DNA of 38,191 nucleotides, from assembly GCA_964599285.1 (NCBI GenBank), contig CAZREI010000010.1:1-38191 (forward strand). Reading direction: 5' to 3'. The translations under genes and the position numbers were made by a program. The DNA is from VGLO01 sp964599285. GTDB taxonomy: Bacteria; Patescibacteriota; Minisyncoccia; Minisyncoccales; Staskawiczbacteraceae. The notes under the pieces were generated by a model. It saw only the letters and a program-made list of their open reading frames with translations, was not told the DNA's origin and did no database searches. Numbering within the stretch: the first letter of the stretch is position 1; every line of letters starts with the position of its first letter. Positions 16,030 through 23,780 of this stretch are shown piece by piece.

Positions 16030-16422
16030 ATGAAGAAGCTTCTTTCACTGATCATAAGCGCCGGCGTGGGACTGTGGCTGGCAACCTTGTTTATCCCGGG
16101 AGTTTTGGTTCAGCTTTACCCGGATTCTAATATTTTCGGCCTGACTTTGACCGCCCGATGGCAGCTGTTCTTGCTCTTTGGCGTAGTGCTAGGATTGCTC
16201 AACTATTTTGTAAAACCAATCTTAACCACCGTCACCCTGCCGCTACGCGTGGTCACCCTGGGACTTTTTGGATTTTTAATTTACATGGCGCTGATTTGGG
16301 CAGTGGACCTGATGTTTAAGGAACTGACTGTCCCCTTTTTGTACCCGCTGGCCGGCACGGCCATCATCATCTGGGCCTTAAACTTTTTGCTTTCCAAATC
16401 CGTATTAAGAGAAGACGACTAA
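16030..16422 (+). CDS. Phage-holin-4-like membrane protein (YvlD type)
   Basis: The 130-residue protein has four hydrophobic segments, with a conserved-looking middle containing LNYFVKPIL and LPLRVVTLGLFGFLIY. This matches the Phage_holin_4_2/YvlD family, small membrane proteins found widely on bacterial chromosomes. Despite the name most members are not lysis proteins, and their role is unclear. The short charged C-terminus ends in acidic residues. The ATG at 16030 follows a repeat-rich gap. It lies ahead of secG on the same strand, so it may share an envelope-related transcript. Confidence 0.85.
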   Translation: MKKLLSLIISAGVGLWLATLFIPGVLVQLYPDSNIFGLTLTARWQLFLLFGVVLGLLNYFVKPILTTVTLPLRVVTLGLFGFLIYMALIWAVDLMFKELTVPFLYPLAGTAIIIWALNFLLSKSVLREDD

Positions 16423-16423
16423 A

Positions 16424-16522
16424 TAAAATAGTTATCAGTTGATAGTTTAAAGTTTTAGTTATGCGGTTCTCGGTTAACGCCGATGTTAAACTAAAAACTG
16501 AATAACTAAAACTAACAGGCCA
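16424..16522. repeat. AT-rich imperfect palindrome before secG
   Basis: Words such as GTTTTAGTTAT and ATAACTAAAAC, and CAGTTGATAGTTTA and TAAACTAAAAACTG, face each other across a GC-richer centre. No gene is seen in this gap. Confidence 0.55.
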
Positions 16523-16564
16523 CGCCCGCAGGCGCGGCTGGAACTTAAAACCAAAAACTAAATC

Positions 16565-16789
16565 ATGATAAATACACAACAAATTTTATTTTTTGCCCAA
16601 ATCGCAGTCTCTGTTATTTTGATCGTGCTCATTGCCGTCCAACAACGGGGAACAGCCCTGGGCAGCGCCTTTGGCGGAGGCGGAGAATTTTACTCCACCC
16701 GCAGGGGCGTGCAAAAAAAATTGCACTACGCCACTATCGCGGCCGCCGCTCTTTTTATTATTTTGAGCGTGGCCAACCTCCTGGTATAA
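16565..16789 (+). CDS. secG: SecG preprotein translocase subunit
   Basis: SecG is the small auxiliary subunit of the SecYEG channel and assists SecA-driven export. The 74-residue product has two membrane helices (about 6-25 and 53-72) and the typical loop between them, with LIAVQQRGTALGSAFGG and a FYSTRRG stretch. Length and motif order fit the family well. It precedes a substrate-binding protein gene and follows a membrane protein gene on the same strand. Confidence 0.92.
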   Translation: MINTQQILFFAQIAVSVILIVLIAVQQRGTALGSAFGGGGEFYSTRRGVQKKLHYATIAAAALFIILSVANLLV

Positions 16790-16794
16790 GTATA

Positions 16795-16900
16795 ATGCTA
16801 ATCCGCGAATCTTATGCTAATCTACAAAATTGCTAATGTGGCGGCCGTTCGTCGTATTCGCAATTTCGCCAGATTAGCATTAGATTTGTAGATTTGCATT
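16795..16900. repeat. Palindromic element, CTAATCTAC/GTAGATT family
   Basis: This degenerate copy contains the words CTTATGCTAATCTACAAAAT and TTTGTAGATTTGCATT in opposite orientation. It is related to the better preserved copies at 18907-19041 and 24921-25065. Confidence 0.65.
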
Positions 16901-16909
16901 GCATATCGT

Positions 16910-18901
16910 TTGAATTTTCCCACCTTTTCCCAATGGAAACAACTTTTTAAAGTGCTTACGCGGGGCGAGCAAATCGCTCTTTTGGCTTTTGCGGCACTGG
17001 CGCTGGGGTCGTTTACCTTTTTAGCTATCAATTTTTATATCGGCCACACCCAAGCGGTGCCGGCATTTGGCGGCACTTACGTTGAGGGCGTGGTTGGCCA
17101 GCCGCGGTTTATTAATCCCATTTATGGCGAAACCAACGATACCGACCGCACCTTAATTGACCTGGTATTTTCTGGCCTGATGAATTACGACAGCCAGGGC
17201 AACTTGGTAAAAGACCTGGCACAAGATTACAAAATTTCGGCCGACGGCAAAACCTACACCTTTACCCTAAAACCAAACGCGCGCTGGCACGATGGCAAAG
17301 CGCTGACCGCCGATGACATTATTTTTACCGTAAAAACCATCCAAAACTCCGATTACAAAAGCCCTCTGCGAGCCAACTGGATTGACGTAGGCACTCAAAA
17401 AATTTCCGATACTTCGCTAAGCTTTACCCTAAAACAACCCTATAATTCTTTTCTGGAAAACTGCACCTTAAAAATCTTGCCCAAGCACATTTGGGAAGCC
17501 GTCTCGCCGGAAAATTTCATTCTTTCCGCTTACAACCTCCAGCCTATCGGATCCGGCCCCTTTACGTTTGCCAGCCTTAGTCAGTCAAAAACCGGATTTA
17601 TAGAAACGCTGTCCCTGCAATCAAACCGCCGGTATTACCAAAAGCCTTCTTTTTTGGCCGGCATTACTTTTGACTTTTTTCCAACCAACGACGACTTGAT
17701 TTCCGCCGCCAAAGCAAAAAAAATCAACGGATTGGCGCCAGCCGCTTCTGACCAAAATGCCGGCGCAAAAAAAGATCTTGGCCAAACCTGGTCCGGAGCG
17801 TCAACTTTTTTGCGATATTCTTTTACCCTTCCCCGCTATTTTGCCGTGTTCTTTAACACCCAAAAACCCTCACTATTTTCTGATGCCAGCGTGCGAAAAG
17901 CCATGGCGGCATCGGTCAACAAAGACGACCTGATAAAAACTATTGAAGCCAAAGCCGGCGCCAAATTATCACTAGTTGACTCCCCTATTTTGCCCGACTT
18001 TTACCACTACCAACCGCCCGCCGCCGCGCCCGCCTTTGACCTTCAAAAAAGCGCTACCCTTTTGGACGCCGCCGGGTTTAAACAAACCCCATCCGGCCAG
18101 CGCCAGAAAGCCACCACCAAAAAACCGGCCTTCCAATTTAAAAGCTATTTACGGGTCGGCTCCCGCGGCACCGAAGTAACCCAATTGCAAACCTGCCTGT
18201 CAAAATTATCCGACCAATTTAAGGGACTATTGGCAAACCAGACTCCGGGCAAGTATGATAAAGAAACCGAAACCGCACTGACCCAATTCCAGCAGCAGTA
18301 TTTGCAAAGCGCCAAATCCACGGGCGAAACCGGCGCGGCCACTCGCCAAAAATTAAATGAACTTTGCAACGCGCCCATCAACAACACCCAGGCACTGGCC
18401 TTCACGTTGGTCACCATTAACCAACCCCAACTGGTTGCCGTTGCCAACCTTTTGAAAACCTACTGGCAAGCGGCGGGGGCACAAGTGACCATTAACGCCG
18501 TCAGCATTACTGACTTAAAACCCATTATCAAAAACCGAAACTACGACGCCCTTTTGTACGGCCAGGCGCTGGGTATGGAACCGGACTTGTACCCGTTTTG
18601 GTACTCGTCCCAAAAACAAGATCCGGGCTTGAATCTTTCACTGTACGAAAATAAAGACGTGGATAAACTGTTGCAACAGGCCCGCCAAACCCAGGATCCC
18701 GCGCAAAAAGAGCAAGATTTAGAAAAGCTGCAAACGATGATCATCAACGACGCCCCGGCCCTGTTTTTGTACAATCCCGATTACGATTATTGGGTATCGC
18801 CAAGCGTCAAAGGCATAGGTACCCAAAAAATCGCCGACCCCGCCAAGCGGTTTGTAAACGTAACTAGTTGGTTTATGCAGACCAAAAGAGTCTGGAAATA
18901 A
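16910..18901 (+). CDS. Peptide ABC transporter substrate-binding protein with inserted peptidoglycan-binding domain
   Basis: The 663-residue protein belongs to the SBP_bac_5 (oligopeptide/dipeptide-binding) family, which captures peptides outside the membrane. An N-terminal helix (about residues 22-45) would anchor it. Family features include QPRFINPIY, a NARWHDGKALTADDI stretch near 125-139, and a matching C-terminal lobe with YDALLYGQ. Between the two lobes (about 412-487, nt 18145-18370) lies a PG_binding_1-like module with LRVGSRGTEVTQLQ, then GKYDKETETALTQFQ. That domain normally binds cell wall. No ATG lies near the 5' end: the frame opens at TTG 16910, and GTG at 16952 is an alternative. 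No permease or ATPase genes are nearby, so peptide transport is uncertain and wall-anchored binding is possible. Confidence 0.85.
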   Translation: MNFPTFSQWKQLFKVLTRGEQIALLAFAALALGSFTFLAINFYIGHTQAVPAFGGTYVEGVVGQPRFINPIYGETNDTDRTLIDLVFSGLMNYDSQGNLVKDLAQDYKISADGKTYTFTLKPNARWHDGKALTADDIIFTVKTIQNSDYKSPLRANWIDVGTQKISDTSLSFTLKQPYNSFLENCTLKILPKHIWEAVSPENFILSAYNLQPIGSGPFTFASLSQSKTGFIETLSLQSNRRYYQKPSFLAGITFDFFPTNDDLISAAKAKKINGLAPAASDQNAGAKKDLGQTWSGASTFLRYSFTLPRYFAVFFNTQKPSLFSDASVRKAMAASVNKDDLIKTIEAKAGAKLSLVDSPILPDFYHYQPPAAAPAFDLQKSATLLDAAGFKQTPSGQRQKATTKKPAFQFKSYLRVGSRGTEVTQLQTCLSKLSDQFKGLLANQTPGKYDKETETALTQFQQQYLQSAKSTGETGAATRQKLNELCNAPINNTQALAFTLVTINQPQLVAVANLLKTYWQAAGAQVTINAVSITDLKPIIKNRNYDALLYGQALGMEPDLYPFWYSSQKQDPGLNLSLYENKDVDKLLQQARQTQDPAQKEQDLEKLQTMIINDAPALFLYNPDYDYWVSPSVKGIGTQKIADPAKRFVNVTSWFMQTKRVWK

Positions 18902-18906
18902 ATGGC

Positions 18907-19041
18907 AATGCAAATCTACAAATCTTATGCTAATCTACAAAATTGCTAATACGTCCGTCATTGCGAGGCGCACCGAAGCAATCCAGGATTTGTAGCATTC
19001 GCAATTTCGCGGCATTCGCATAAGATTTGTAGATTTGCATT
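18907..19041. repeat. MITE-like element with perfect 24-bp inverted ends
   Basis: Arms 18907-18930 and 19018-19041 are exact reverse complements. Inside is half of a CGTCATTGCGAG element (from about 18957). It is the same family as 24921-25065. Confidence 0.85.
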
Positions 19042-19050
19042 ACAACTATT

Positions 19051-19650
19051 ATGGATTTATCAAACCTCACTCCCGACATCCGCTACCTTAAAGAAATGGA
19101 AAAGGTTGTTTACGACAATGCCTGGTTTGCGTCCGCCGATAAGAATATGGAACTGTATAGCATGTACCGAAAAACTAAGGTAGAAAACGGGCTGCGCTAC
19201 GATATTACCATCATTCACCCGCGCATGTTTGGAAAAGAGTTTGCCAAAACAAAAGGACATATCCACGCGGGATTTTACGGCGAAGTATACATGGTACTTG
19301 AAGGCGAAGGGTTTTACCTTGCCCAAAAAGGCGATCAAAATACTATTGAAGACGTGTTTGCTATGCATGGGAAAAAAGGCGATGTAATCTTAATCCCCGC
19401 GGGATACGGGCATGTTACCATCAATCCTTCAAGCCAAGATTTAAAAACCGCCAACTGGGTGGCAGAAAACGACAAGGGAAACTTTGAGCCTTTTGAAAGA
19501 AACCAAGGCGCCTGCTATTACTGTTTGGCCGGCGACGATGGCAACATAAGCTGGATAAAAAACGAACACTACAAAAATGTCCCCCCTCTGCGGTTTGAAG
19601 AGCCACTCAAAGAAGTTCCAAAAAATTTAGATTTTTTGAAAGCCGTTTAG
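19051..19650 (+). CDS. pgiA: Cupin-type glucose-6-phosphate isomerase
   Basis: This metal-dependent enzyme interconverts glucose 6-phosphate and fructose 6-phosphate and is unrelated to the common bacterial Pgi. The 199-residue length, the metal-ligand stretch TKGHIHAGFYGEVYMVLEGE near residues 67-87, and the second cupin motif with DVILIPAGYGHVTINP near 112-127 match the archaeal/bacterial cupin GPI family. Patescibacteria with reduced glycolysis often carry this form. The start ATG lies 9 nt after a MITE-like element, and the stop touches a perfect 30-bp palindrome. Confidence 0.9.
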   Translation: MDLSNLTPDIRYLKEMEKVVYDNAWFASADKNMELYSMYRKTKVENGLRYDITIIHPRMFGKEFAKTKGHIHAGFYGEVYMVLEGEGFYLAQKGDQNTIEDVFAMHGKKGDVILIPAGYGHVTINPSSQDLKTANWVAENDKGNFEPFERNQGACYYCLAGDDGNISWIKNEHYKNVPPLRFEEPLKEVPKNLDFLKAV

Positions 19651-19680
19651 CATGCTAACATTCGTACGAATGTTAGCATG
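19651..19680. terminator. Perfect 30-bp palindrome after the GPI gene
   Basis: Arms 19651-19665 and 19666-19680 are exact reverse complements and begin directly after the stop codon. There is no T-run. It may act as a terminator, or it may be another member of the local repeat families. Confidence 0.5.
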
Positions 19681-19692
19681 AAAGTATCATAT

Positions 19693-19774
19693 GCCCCGAT
19701 GGCGGAACTGGAATACGCGCACGGTTCAGGACCGTGTCCCGCAAGGGTTGTGGGTTCGAATCCCACTCGGGGCA
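19693..19774 (+). tRNA. tRNA-Leu (CAG)
   Basis: The acceptor stem GCCCCGA pairs with TCGGGGC. The anticodon stem-loop reads CACGG-TTCAGGA-CCGTG with anticodon CAG at 19727-19729. A long variable arm (TCCCGCAAGGGT) and a T-arm GTGGG-TTCGAAT-CCCAC follow. These are all features of a class II leucine tRNA. The 3' CCA is not encoded. Confidence 0.93.
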
Positions 19775-19884
19775 CACTATAATTCTCAAAATAAAAACTT
19801 AAGACTGCTTCGCTTCCTGCCACGCTCCGCTCGCGGCTAAAGGCTACGGAGCAATGACGACGAAGCGAGCAACAAAAAATAACT

Positions 19885-19968
19885 GGAGTAATCGCGAATA
19901 TACAAATCACGGCGGACGAATTCGTATATTTGTATATTAACGCAGATTCGTATATTCGTGATTACTCC
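19885..19968. repeat. Palindromic element, GGAGTAATCRCGAATATA ends
   Basis: Arms 19885-19902 and 19951-19968 match at 17 of 18 positions. The interior has CG-containing and TATA words. The same end sequence flanks the GxxExxY gene at 26292 and 26793. Another GC-rich imperfect palindrome lies at about 19806-19870. Confidence 0.8.
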
Positions 19969-19979
19969 TTAAAAACATT

Positions 19980-21743
19980 ATGCAAAAACCACGAAGAAAT
20001 TTTAATCCGCGCCAGGGCAAGCGCGCTCCTACGCAAAATTACGAAACAAAAACACCGCTAGCGCCGGCCAAGACCAACACTTTGCGCATCATTCCCCTGG
20101 GTGGCATGGAAGAAGTGGGCCGCAATATGACGGTCTTTGAATACAATCAAGACATCGTCATTTTAGACATGGGCCTGCAGTTTCCCGAAGAAGACATGCC
20201 GGGCATTGATTATGTCATCCCCAACACCGAATACCTAAAAGGCAAGGAAAAAAATATCCGGGCGGCGATATTTTCGCACGGGCATTTGGACCACATTGGC
20301 GCCGCGCCCATATTGCTCAAAAAATTAAACTACCCGCAGGTCATCGGCCGGCCTTTGACCATAGAAATGATCAAACACCGCATGGATGACTTTGAAAAAG
20401 GCAGCATTAAAAAATTAAAAACCACCTACGTTAAATCGCTGGACGAAAAAATTCAACTGGGCAGTTTTACGTTAAAATTTTTCCAGATTGACCACGCCAT
20501 TATGGATGCGGTTGGAATCATTTTGGAAACGCCGGTGGGAAGTGTCATCCACCCGGGCGATTGGACTATTGAAAAAAATCCTATCGGGCGAGCTCCGCTA
20601 ACTTATCACCAGTTGGCAAACGTAAAACGCCCGTCTATTTTAATGCTGGAAGCCCTGGGAGCCGTCAACACCAAAGAACCGGTTACTGAACAGGAAATGA
20701 TGGGCAACATTAACAAATTAATTGGGGGGGCGCCCGGACGCACCATCGTTGCCACCTTTTCCAGCCAGATAGAACGCATCAAACAAATTTTGGAGTTTGC
20801 CGCCAAAACCGGAAAAAAGGTAGCGCTGGACGGCTTTTCCATGAAGTTAAACATTGAACTAGCCACTAAATTAGGATACATCAGTGTTCCCAAGGGAGTG
20901 ATTATTCCGGTGGACAAAATCCATGAATATCCGGATAATAAAGTCATTGTCATCTGCACGGGAGCCCAAGGCGAAGAAATGGCTGCCCTGCCCCGCATCA
21001 TCGCCGGCAACCACAAATACATCACGATTAAAAAAGAAGATACCATTATTTTTTCTTCATCGGTCATTCCGGGAAACGAGCGCACGGTCCAGCGGGTCAA
21101 AGACAACATTTACCGGCTGTCCGACAACGTTTATCATAATGACATTATCAGCGTCCATGCTTCCGGGCACACCAACATTAACGGAATCAAACAGATTATT
21201 TCTGAAATAAAACCGGATTACTTTATACCCGTGTACGGAAACCATTTCATGCTCAAAGAGTGCGCGCGCATTGCTTATGGCATGGGAATTAGCAAAAACA
21301 ATGTAGTAGTTCCAGACAACGGATCAGTGATTGTATTTGATCGCCAAACGCTCCAGGCGCAAAAAGAAAAGGTGCCGGTCAATTATGTTTTTGTGGACGG
21401 ACTTGGCGTTGGCGATATTGGCGAAATTGTTTTGCGCGACCGGCAGATTTTGGCGCAAGACGGCATGTTTGTTATCGTGGCGGTAATAGACACGCAAACC
21501 GGAAAAGTAAAAGGCTCGCCCGATATTATTTCCCGCGGATTTGTCTATTTGCGCGAATCAAAAGATTTACTGAAACAAACCCGAAAAAAGGTAATTGAAA
21601 TTGTGGAAAAAACCGGCGGCCACGGCACCACTCCCCCAAACTGGTCGTATGTAAAAGATGAAATCCGCAACAAGATAGGTGACTTTCTGTTTGCCAAAAC
21701 CGAAAGAAGGCCGATGATTCTTCCTGTTGTCATAGAAGTGTAA
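19980..21743 (+). CDS. rnj: Ribonuclease J
   Basis: RNase J processes and degrades RNA by 5'-to-3' exonuclease and endonuclease action, replacing RNase E in many bacteria. The 587-residue protein has a basic N-terminal tail of about 35 residues, then a metallo-beta-lactamase domain with LGGMEEVGRNM near 40-50 and the zinc motif HGHLDH near 100-105. The beta-CASP region follows, with ASGHTN near 395, and the C-terminal domain ends in RRPMILPVVIEV. The length fits the family. It precedes trpS with an 88-nt repeat-filled gap. Confidence 0.95.
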   Translation: MQKPRRNFNPRQGKRAPTQNYETKTPLAPAKTNTLRIIPLGGMEEVGRNMTVFEYNQDIVILDMGLQFPEEDMPGIDYVIPNTEYLKGKEKNIRAAIFSHGHLDHIGAAPILLKKLNYPQVIGRPLTIEMIKHRMDDFEKGSIKKLKTTYVKSLDEKIQLGSFTLKFFQIDHAIMDAVGIILETPVGSVIHPGDWTIEKNPIGRAPLTYHQLANVKRPSILMLEALGAVNTKEPVTEQEMMGNINKLIGGAPGRTIVATFSSQIERIKQILEFAAKTGKKVALDGFSMKLNIELATKLGYISVPKGVIIPVDKIHEYPDNKVIVICTGAQGEEMAALPRIIAGNHKYITIKKEDTIIFSSSVIPGNERTVQRVKDNIYRLSDNVYHNDIISVHASGHTNINGIKQIISEIKPDYFIPVYGNHFMLKECARIAYGMGISKNNVVVPDNGSVIVFDRQTLQAQKEKVPVNYVFVDGLGVGDIGEIVLRDRQILAQDGMFVIVAVIDTQTGKVKGSPDIISRGFVYLRESKDLLKQTRKKVIEIVEKTGGHGTTPPNWSYVKDEIRNKIGDFLFAKTERRPMILPVVIEV

Positions 21744-21747
21744 AAAC

Positions 21748-21822
21748 GACAATTGACCATTAACAATTGACCATTGACCACGACGACGTTGGTTAAATGT
21801 CAATTGTCAAATGTCAATTGTT
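21748..21822. repeat. AATTGACC/GTCAATTG palindromic repeat
   Basis: Repeated AATTGACCATT words on the left are mirrored by GTCAATTGTCAAATGTCAATTG on the right. They fill the gap between the RNase J gene and trpS. Confidence 0.6.
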
Positions 21823-21831
21823 TTATAAGTT

Positions 21832-22845
21832 ATGCGAATCGTTTCCGGCATTCAGCCCACGTCCCAGCTTCATATAGGCAACTATTTGGGAGCCATCAAA
21901 CAGTGGATCCCCTTGCAACAAAATAATGAGTGCGTGTTTTTCATTGCCGATTTGCACGCGCTGACCGTCCCCTATGACCCAAAAAAACTGCAAGAAGCCA
22001 TTTTGCAAACGGTCATCGCCTACATCGCCGCCGGCATAGATCCGGAAAAATCGGTCATTTTTGTCCAGTCCCAAGTCAAAGAACACGCCGAACTTTGCTG
22101 GCTTTTAAATACCATAACTCCCGTGGGCGAGTTGGAACGCATGACCCAGTACAAAGACAAGTCTAAAAAGTTTAAAGAAAATATCAACGCCGGACTTTTG
22201 GATTACCCGGTGCTGATGGCCGCTGATGTTTTGCTTTATAAAGCAGGGGCAATTCCGGTGGGCAAAGACCAGCAGCAACATGTGGAACTGGCGCGCAGCA
22301 TTGCCAAAAAGTTTAACCAAAAATTTGCTTCGCCCGCCAGTAGCCTACGCGAAGGCGCGGGCCAGACTTTCAAGGAGCCCGAAGCCCTGATGCTAAAAGA
22401 AGGGTCAAAAATCATGTCGCTGACCGACCCAAAAAAGAAAATGTCAAAGTCGGACGACCCAAAAAGCTGCCTCTTTTTGTTTGACAGCCCCGAAGACATT
22501 ACCAAAAAAATATTGGCGGCGCAAACCGATTCGGGTAAAGAGGTATTGTACAACATCACCAAAAAACCGGGCATTTCCAACCTTTTGACCATTTACAGCT
22601 TAATTAGCGGCAAAACTACCCAGGAACTTGAAAAAGAATTTAAGGGCAAAGGCTACGGAGCGTTTAAAAAATCTTTGGCAGAAGCGCTGGTAAATTATTT
22701 AGAACCTTTCCGCCGCAAGCAAAAGGAACTGTTATCAAGAGAAGTTTACGTCCAAGAAATCCTGCGCCAAGGCCAAGCCAAAGCCCTGACCATGGCCCAG
22801 GAAACGATGAAAGAAGTCAAAGAAAAAATGGGGCTTTCGTCGTAA
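21832..22845 (+). CDS. trpS: Tryptophanyl-tRNA synthetase
   Basis: This class I enzyme charges tRNA-Trp. The 337 residues include the nucleotide-binding motifs SGIQPTSQLHIGNYLGA at the N-terminus (HIGN as the HIGH motif) and KKMSKSDDP (KMSKS) near 202-210, together with the GELERMTQ region. A loop before KMSKS carries an extra segment of about 13 residues (FASPASSLREGAGQ, nt about 22325-22367), encoded by a GC-rich imperfect palindrome that is not usual for the family. The last 57 nt are repeated at 23653-23709. Confidence 0.96.
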   Translation: MRIVSGIQPTSQLHIGNYLGAIKQWIPLQQNNECVFFIADLHALTVPYDPKKLQEAILQTVIAYIAAGIDPEKSVIFVQSQVKEHAELCWLLNTITPVGELERMTQYKDKSKKFKENINAGLLDYPVLMAADVLLYKAGAIPVGKDQQQHVELARSIAKKFNQKFASPASSLREGAGQTFKEPEALMLKEGSKIMSLTDPKKKMSKSDDPKSCLFLFDSPEDITKKILAAQTDSGKEVLYNITKKPGISNLLTIYSLISGKTTQELEKEFKGKGYGAFKKSLAEALVNYLEPFRRKQKELLSREVYVQEILRQGQAKALTMAQETMKEVKEKMGLSS

Positions 22846-22859
22846 TATAGATAAAGCTA

Positions 22860-22889
22860 TTGACACCTACCTATTGTTTGGACTACAAT
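22860..22889 (+). promoter_or_regulatory. Sigma-70-type promoter of a short transcript
   Basis: TTGACA (22860-22865), an 18-nt spacer and TACAAT (22884-22889) lie just after trpS. The predicted start is near 22896, with no open frame before the terminator 60 nt downstream. Confidence 0.65.
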
Positions 22890-22895
22890 GAAAGT

Positions 22896-22967
22896 GTCTT
22901 TTAGTTTTCCAAAACTAAAAGGGTATTACATCCAAGGGCAACCCTCCGCAAGGAGGGTTGTTTTTTT
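22896..22967 (+). ncRNA. Candidate small RNA of about 72 nt
   Basis: The predicted transcript has a perfect 11-bp hairpin (22898-22921), a short linker, and an intrinsic terminator (22940-22959) with a GCAA tetraloop and a run of seven T. It contains no start codon with a useful frame. The terminator stem includes CCTCC on one side and GGAGG on the other. It does not resemble 6S RNA, tmRNA or any family I recognise. The next gene is on the opposite strand, so it is not a leader. Confidence 0.5.
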
Positions 22968-23039
22968 ATTTTATAGCGAGCGGAGGTAATAAAGATTCAC
23001 AAATTTTTATTACCGAGCGAGCGACGAAAATATGCTTGC

Positions 23040-23609
23040 CTATTTTCCCTCCTTGCGTAATTCCTCTTTATGTTTTAACTCCCTACCCCAAATTTCATTG
23101 ATATTTAAAATGTCTATGTAACCATCCCCGCCCGTTCGTAATTCTTGTGAGATATTATTCCGTGAAGAAAAAATGTATACTTTTTTACCGTGATTTTTCA
23201 AGTAAACAACCAATGCCAAAAAATCACTATCACCCGTAAAGAATACTGCTGTTTGATATCTTGCCACATTGTGAAGTGCATCAATTGTCATCTCGACATC
23301 CATATTTCCTTTTTCTATGATAGATTGCGTCCCCTCATTGATCATTGCAATCCTTTTGAGTTCCTTTTTTACCACTTCAAACCCTAATCCTTTTTTCAAA
23401 AATGTGAAAAACTTATGCCTGGAGTCTAGATTGTAATTTCTTGTTCCTTCGGCAGGATAGGCGGTGTAATAAAAAACTTTTATATCCGTGCCGTTAAACT
23501 TTTCTTTGATATATTTTTGAGTTTTTTCGTAATCCAAAAATTTACCTTTAGCCTTTTGAGCCTGCCACAAATTAGACGCATCAATAAAAACGTAAATTGC
23601 ATTATTCAT
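23040..23609 (-). CDS. NYN-domain (LabA-like PIN-fold) protein
   Basis: NYN proteins are PIN-like metal-dependent RNases, some involved in RNA turnover or defence. The 189-residue product has acidic residues in the expected places: FIDASN at the N-terminus, KGNMDVEMTIDA near 101-112 and FTGDSDF near 124-130. A further basic segment follows before the C-terminus. I use the ATG at 23609; an in-frame start at 23630 adds seven residues. It sits inside a segment bounded by trpS and a second copy of the trpS 3' end, next to a candidate small RNA, so it is probably laterally acquired. Its substrate is unknown. Confidence 0.85.
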   Translation of the reverse strand: MNNAIYVFIDASNLWQAQKAKGKFLDYEKTQKYIKEKFNGTDIKVFYYTAYPAEGTRNYNLDSRHKFFTFLKKGLGFEVVKKELKRIAMINEGTQSIIEKGNMDVEMTIDALHNVARYQTAVFFTGDSDFLALVVYLKNHGKKVYIFSSRNNISQELRTGGDGYIDILNINEIWGRELKHKEELRKEGK

Positions 23610-23652
23610 TATGAAAAACTTCAATAACACAAAACACGCTCAATTTGATTCT

Positions 23653-23709
23653 ACCATGGCCTGGAGAACGATAAAAGAAGTCAAAGAAAAGATGGGGCTA
23701 GCGTTGTAA
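23653..23709 (+). pseudogene. Duplicate of the trpS 3' end
   Basis: These 57 nt align without gaps to trpS 22789-22845, differing at 9 positions, and share the stop codon position. The encoded tail is MAWRTIKEVKEKMGLAL, against MAQETMKEVKEKMGLSS in trpS. No other part of trpS is present. This is the mark left by a 3'-end integration or recombination event. Confidence 0.8.
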
Positions 23710-23729
23710 AATCAAAAATCCATTGCATT

Positions 23730-23760
23730 AAAAAACGCCTTTTTGAAAAGGCGTTTTTTA
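23730..23760. terminator. Bidirectional terminator between the trpS remnant and pilin
   Basis: A stem of AACGCCTTTT with AAAAGGCGTT is flanked by A-run and T-run on the two sides. It serves both the plus-strand remnant and the minus-strand pilin gene. It may be the original trpS terminator, now separated from the gene. Confidence 0.8.
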
Positions 23761-23780
23761 ATGCTATACAAAAATATTGA

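Noticed and set aside
16030..16422. Prophage remnant suggested by the holin-like protein
   Set aside because: The YvlD/Phage_holin_4_2 family is common on bacterial chromosomes, and no phage structural or lysis genes are nearby.
19693..19774. tRNA-Leu as an integration site
   Set aside because: No duplicated tRNA 3' end or integrase gene was found around it.
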